Origin: Vibrio harveyi NBRC 15634 = ATCC 14126 = KCTC 12724 | GTDB lineage: Bacteria; Pseudomonadota; Gammaproteobacteria; Enterobacterales; Vibrionaceae | DNA length: 64,000 nucleotides | Reading direction: 5' to 3' | Assembly (NCBI RefSeq): GCF_001591145.1 | Contig: NZ_BCUF01000014.1 | Span: 1 to 64,000 of the forward strand | Shown: piece by piece, positions 62,671 to 64,000 of the stretch | How the letters are laid out: each line of letters starts with the position of its first letter | Numbering within the stretch: the stretch's first letter is position 1 | Program-made: the position numbers and the translations under genes | The notes under the pieces: generated by a model | The model's database searches: none | The model's input: the letters and a program-made list of their open reading frames with translations, nothing else | What the model was told of the DNA's origin: nothing

Positions 62671-63765
62671 ATGAGTCTTATCCAAAAATCTTTGAAACGA
62701 GTACTCAAAGCGACAGCGATGGTAGCAACCATGGCATTTGTAGCGACTTCTGCTAACGCTGCTGACGATAAAGTGTATCGCTTGAAACTCGCGGAGACTT
62801 GGGGACCGAATTTCCCTATCTTCGGTGATGCAACAAAGAACATGGCGAAAATGGCAGAAGAAATGTCAAACGGACGCCTACAAATTCGTATTGATTCCGC
62901 AAACAAGCATAAAGCGCCGCTTGGCGTGTTTGATATGGTGAAATCCGGTCAGTACGACATGGGACATTCCGCTTCTTATTACTGGAAAGGCAAAGTACCA
63001 AACACCCTTTACTTCACCTCTATGCCTTTCGGTATGTTGCCAACAGAACAGTACGCATGGTTTTACTACGGTGGTGGTATGGAGTTGATGGAGAAGGTTT
63101 ATTCTCCGCATAACTTGCTGTCTTTCCCTGGTGGTAACACCGATACCCAGATGGGCGGTTGGTTCCAGAAAGAAATCAAATCAGTAGATGATCTAAAAGG
63201 TCTGAAAATGCGTATTCCGGGTTTCGCTGGGGAAATTCTCGCAGAGCTGGGTGCAAAACCAACAAACATCGCACCGGGTGAGCTATACACTTCTCTTGAA
63301 CGACGCACGATTGATGCATTGGAGTGGGTAGGACCATCTCTGGATTTGCGTATGGGCTTCCACAAAATTGCTCCTTACTACTATACAGGTTGGCATGAGC
63401 CAGGTACCGAACTGCAGTTCCTAGTGAACAAACGTACTTGGGAACGCCTACCGGATGATCTAAAAGCGATCTTGCAAGTAGCGATGAAAGCGGCGGCTTA
63501 CGATATGTACACGCAGTCTAAACATGAAAGTGGTAAGAACTGGGCATCTATCCAATCAGAATACCCAGACGTACAAGTTAAAGACTTCCCACCAGAGGTG
63601 ATTTCAGCGCTGCGAGAAGCGAACGAGCGTTTGCTAAAACAGCATGCTGAGAAAGACGCGCTAGCGAAAGAAATCCAAGAGTCACAAGCAAGCTACATCG
63701 AGCAAGTACGCCCTTGGTCTGACATTTCACACCGAGCTTACTTAAACAGCCAAGCTCAGCAATAA
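62671..63765 (+). CDS. TRAP transporter substrate-binding protein (DctP/TakP type)
   Basis: A periplasmic solute receptor of a tripartite ATP-independent transporter. The 364-aa protein has a signal peptide (LKATAMVATMAFVATSANA) and the DctP family body: KLAETWGPNFPIFGD, VKSGQYDMGHSASYYWKG, LKGLKMRIPGFAGEIL and LYTSLERRTIDALEWVGPSLDLRMGFHKIA. The last motif resembles TakP, the alpha-keto-acid binder, more than the C4-dicarboxylate type, so a keto-acid or related substrate is possible. The two permease genes should follow; the first begins at 63897. A hairpin lies in the gap. Confidence 0.9.
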   Translation: MSLIQKSLKRVLKATAMVATMAFVATSANAADDKVYRLKLAETWGPNFPIFGDATKNMAKMAEEMSNGRLQIRIDSANKHKAPLGVFDMVKSGQYDMGHSASYYWKGKVPNTLYFTSMPFGMLPTEQYAWFYYGGGMELMEKVYSPHNLLSFPGGNTDTQMGGWFQKEIKSVDDLKGLKMRIPGFAGEILAELGAKPTNIAPGELYTSLERRTIDALEWVGPSLDLRMGFHKIAPYYYTGWHEPGTELQFLVNKRTWERLPDDLKAILQVAMKAAAYDMYTQSKHESGKNWASIQSEYPDVQVKDFPPEVISALREANERLLKQHAEKDALAKEIQESQASYIEQVRPWSDISHRAYLNSQAQQ

Positions 63766-63847
63766 CTTCGTATCGCAGGCTATTTCGAGTGATTTAGCCT
63801 GCCAATGAAGCCCAAGAAAACTTCTCTTAGAGAAGGTCATAACAAGT

Positions 63848-63867
63848 GCTCCGCGAACCAGCGGAGC
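63848..63867 (+). repeat. Intercistronic hairpin in the TRAP operon
   Basis: GCTCCGC and GCGGAGC pair perfectly over 7 bp with a 6-nt loop, between the substrate-binding gene and the small permease. No T run follows. Such hairpins often protect the upstream mRNA, giving more receptor than permease. Confidence 0.6.
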
Positions 63868-63896
63868 CAATCTCCCCATGTTCCATGGAGTTCGGA

Positions 63897-64000
63897 ATGA
63901 GAAGCCTTATTTATATTGAGCGAATCTTTAACCGCTTCGGTGATTTTCTAGGCTGGTTATCCAGCATCTTATTTATTTTGTTGCTAGCGAACGTGGTGTA
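63897..64000 (+). CDS. TRAP transporter small permease (DctQ), partial
   Basis: A frame beginning at ATG 63897 (MRSLIYIERIFNRFGDFLGW) runs off the end of the window after about 34 codons. Its first residues and the hydrophobic stretch LSSILFILLLANVV match the start of a DctQ-type small permease with four membrane helices. It follows the substrate-binding protein by 131 bp, the usual order P-Q-M. The ribosome-binding site is GGAG about 10 bp before the start. Confidence 0.75.
   Translation, partial: MRSLIYIERIFNRFGDFLGWLSSILFILLLANVV

Noticed and set aside
1..64000. CRISPR array, prophage, integron or complete insertion sequence
   Set aside because: No spaced direct repeats, transposase or phage genes were seen; gene order is that of a core chromosome.

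Overview
The window is a piece of a Vibrio main chromosome. It most resembles the Harveyi clade (V. parahaemolyticus, V. alginolyticus, V. campbellii). The reasons are a LuxM/LuxN autoinducer pair with the V. harveyi protein lengths, the norspermidine genes (aminotransferase/decarboxylase fusion, carboxynorspermidine dehydrogenase, NspC), a VarA-UvrC-PgsA-tRNA block, and Vibrio-type nrf and iron-regulated (irpA) clusters. Base composition and codon use look even throughout. I saw no prophage, integron, CRISPR array or complete insertion sequence.

Layout. 1-4.3 kb: a small unknown gene, then the quorum-sensing operon luxM-luxN on the minus strand. 4.3-5.6 kb: a dicarboxylate/amino-acid symporter. 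5.8-13.0 kb: the complete trpEGD(CF)BA operon with a terminator, an attenuator, a leader peptide with five Trp codons and a consensus TrpR operator overlapping the promoter. 13.0-18.7 kb: rnm, yciO, an orphan RTX calcium-binding protein, rluB, yciU, efpL and a nucleotidyltransferase-like protein. 18.7-25.5 kb: polB, varA, uvrC, pgsA and four tRNAs (Cys, Gly, Leu, Gly). 25.5-31.7 kb: a long structured leader and the norspermidine genes. 31.8-34.9 kb: a GcvR-like ACT protein, a DUF3943 protein and a CinA-like protein. 35-43 kb: yfaE-nrdB-nrdA, ubiG and gyrA. 43-51.5 kb: nrfG, a lipoprotein, and nrfA divergent from nrfBCDE, a dsbE-like gene and nrfF. 51.6-57.7 kb: a small gene, a ribA with a Zur-type box, and a Fur-type box ahead of the imelysin/di-heme cluster. 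57.8-62.3 kb: L,D-transpeptidase, MepK-like peptidase, a YcbL-like hydrolase, a DUF2982 protein and a histone-H1-like protein. 62.7 kb to the end: a TRAP transporter running off the edge.

How it works together. Much of the window is core metabolism whose regulation can be read in the DNA: Trp repression plus attenuation, NrdR boxes plus a DnaA box at nrdA, a LexA-like box at polB, FNR and NarP sites between nrfA and nrfB, a Zur box at ribA and a Fur box at irpA. Quorum sensing appears as luxMN itself and as a near-consensus LuxR/OpaR-type operator in front of the orphan RTX gene.

The strongest candidate for something undescribed is the leader of about 370 nt before the norspermidine operon. 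It has at least five strong hairpins and a possible 35-codon upstream reading frame ending in Pro-stop. It could be a polyamine-responsive control element, but that is inference. Other items to follow up are the RTX gene with its operator, the nucleotidyltransferase with a missing catalytic Asp, the histone-H1-like protein, the second imelysin lacking its His, and the zinc-controlled ribA.
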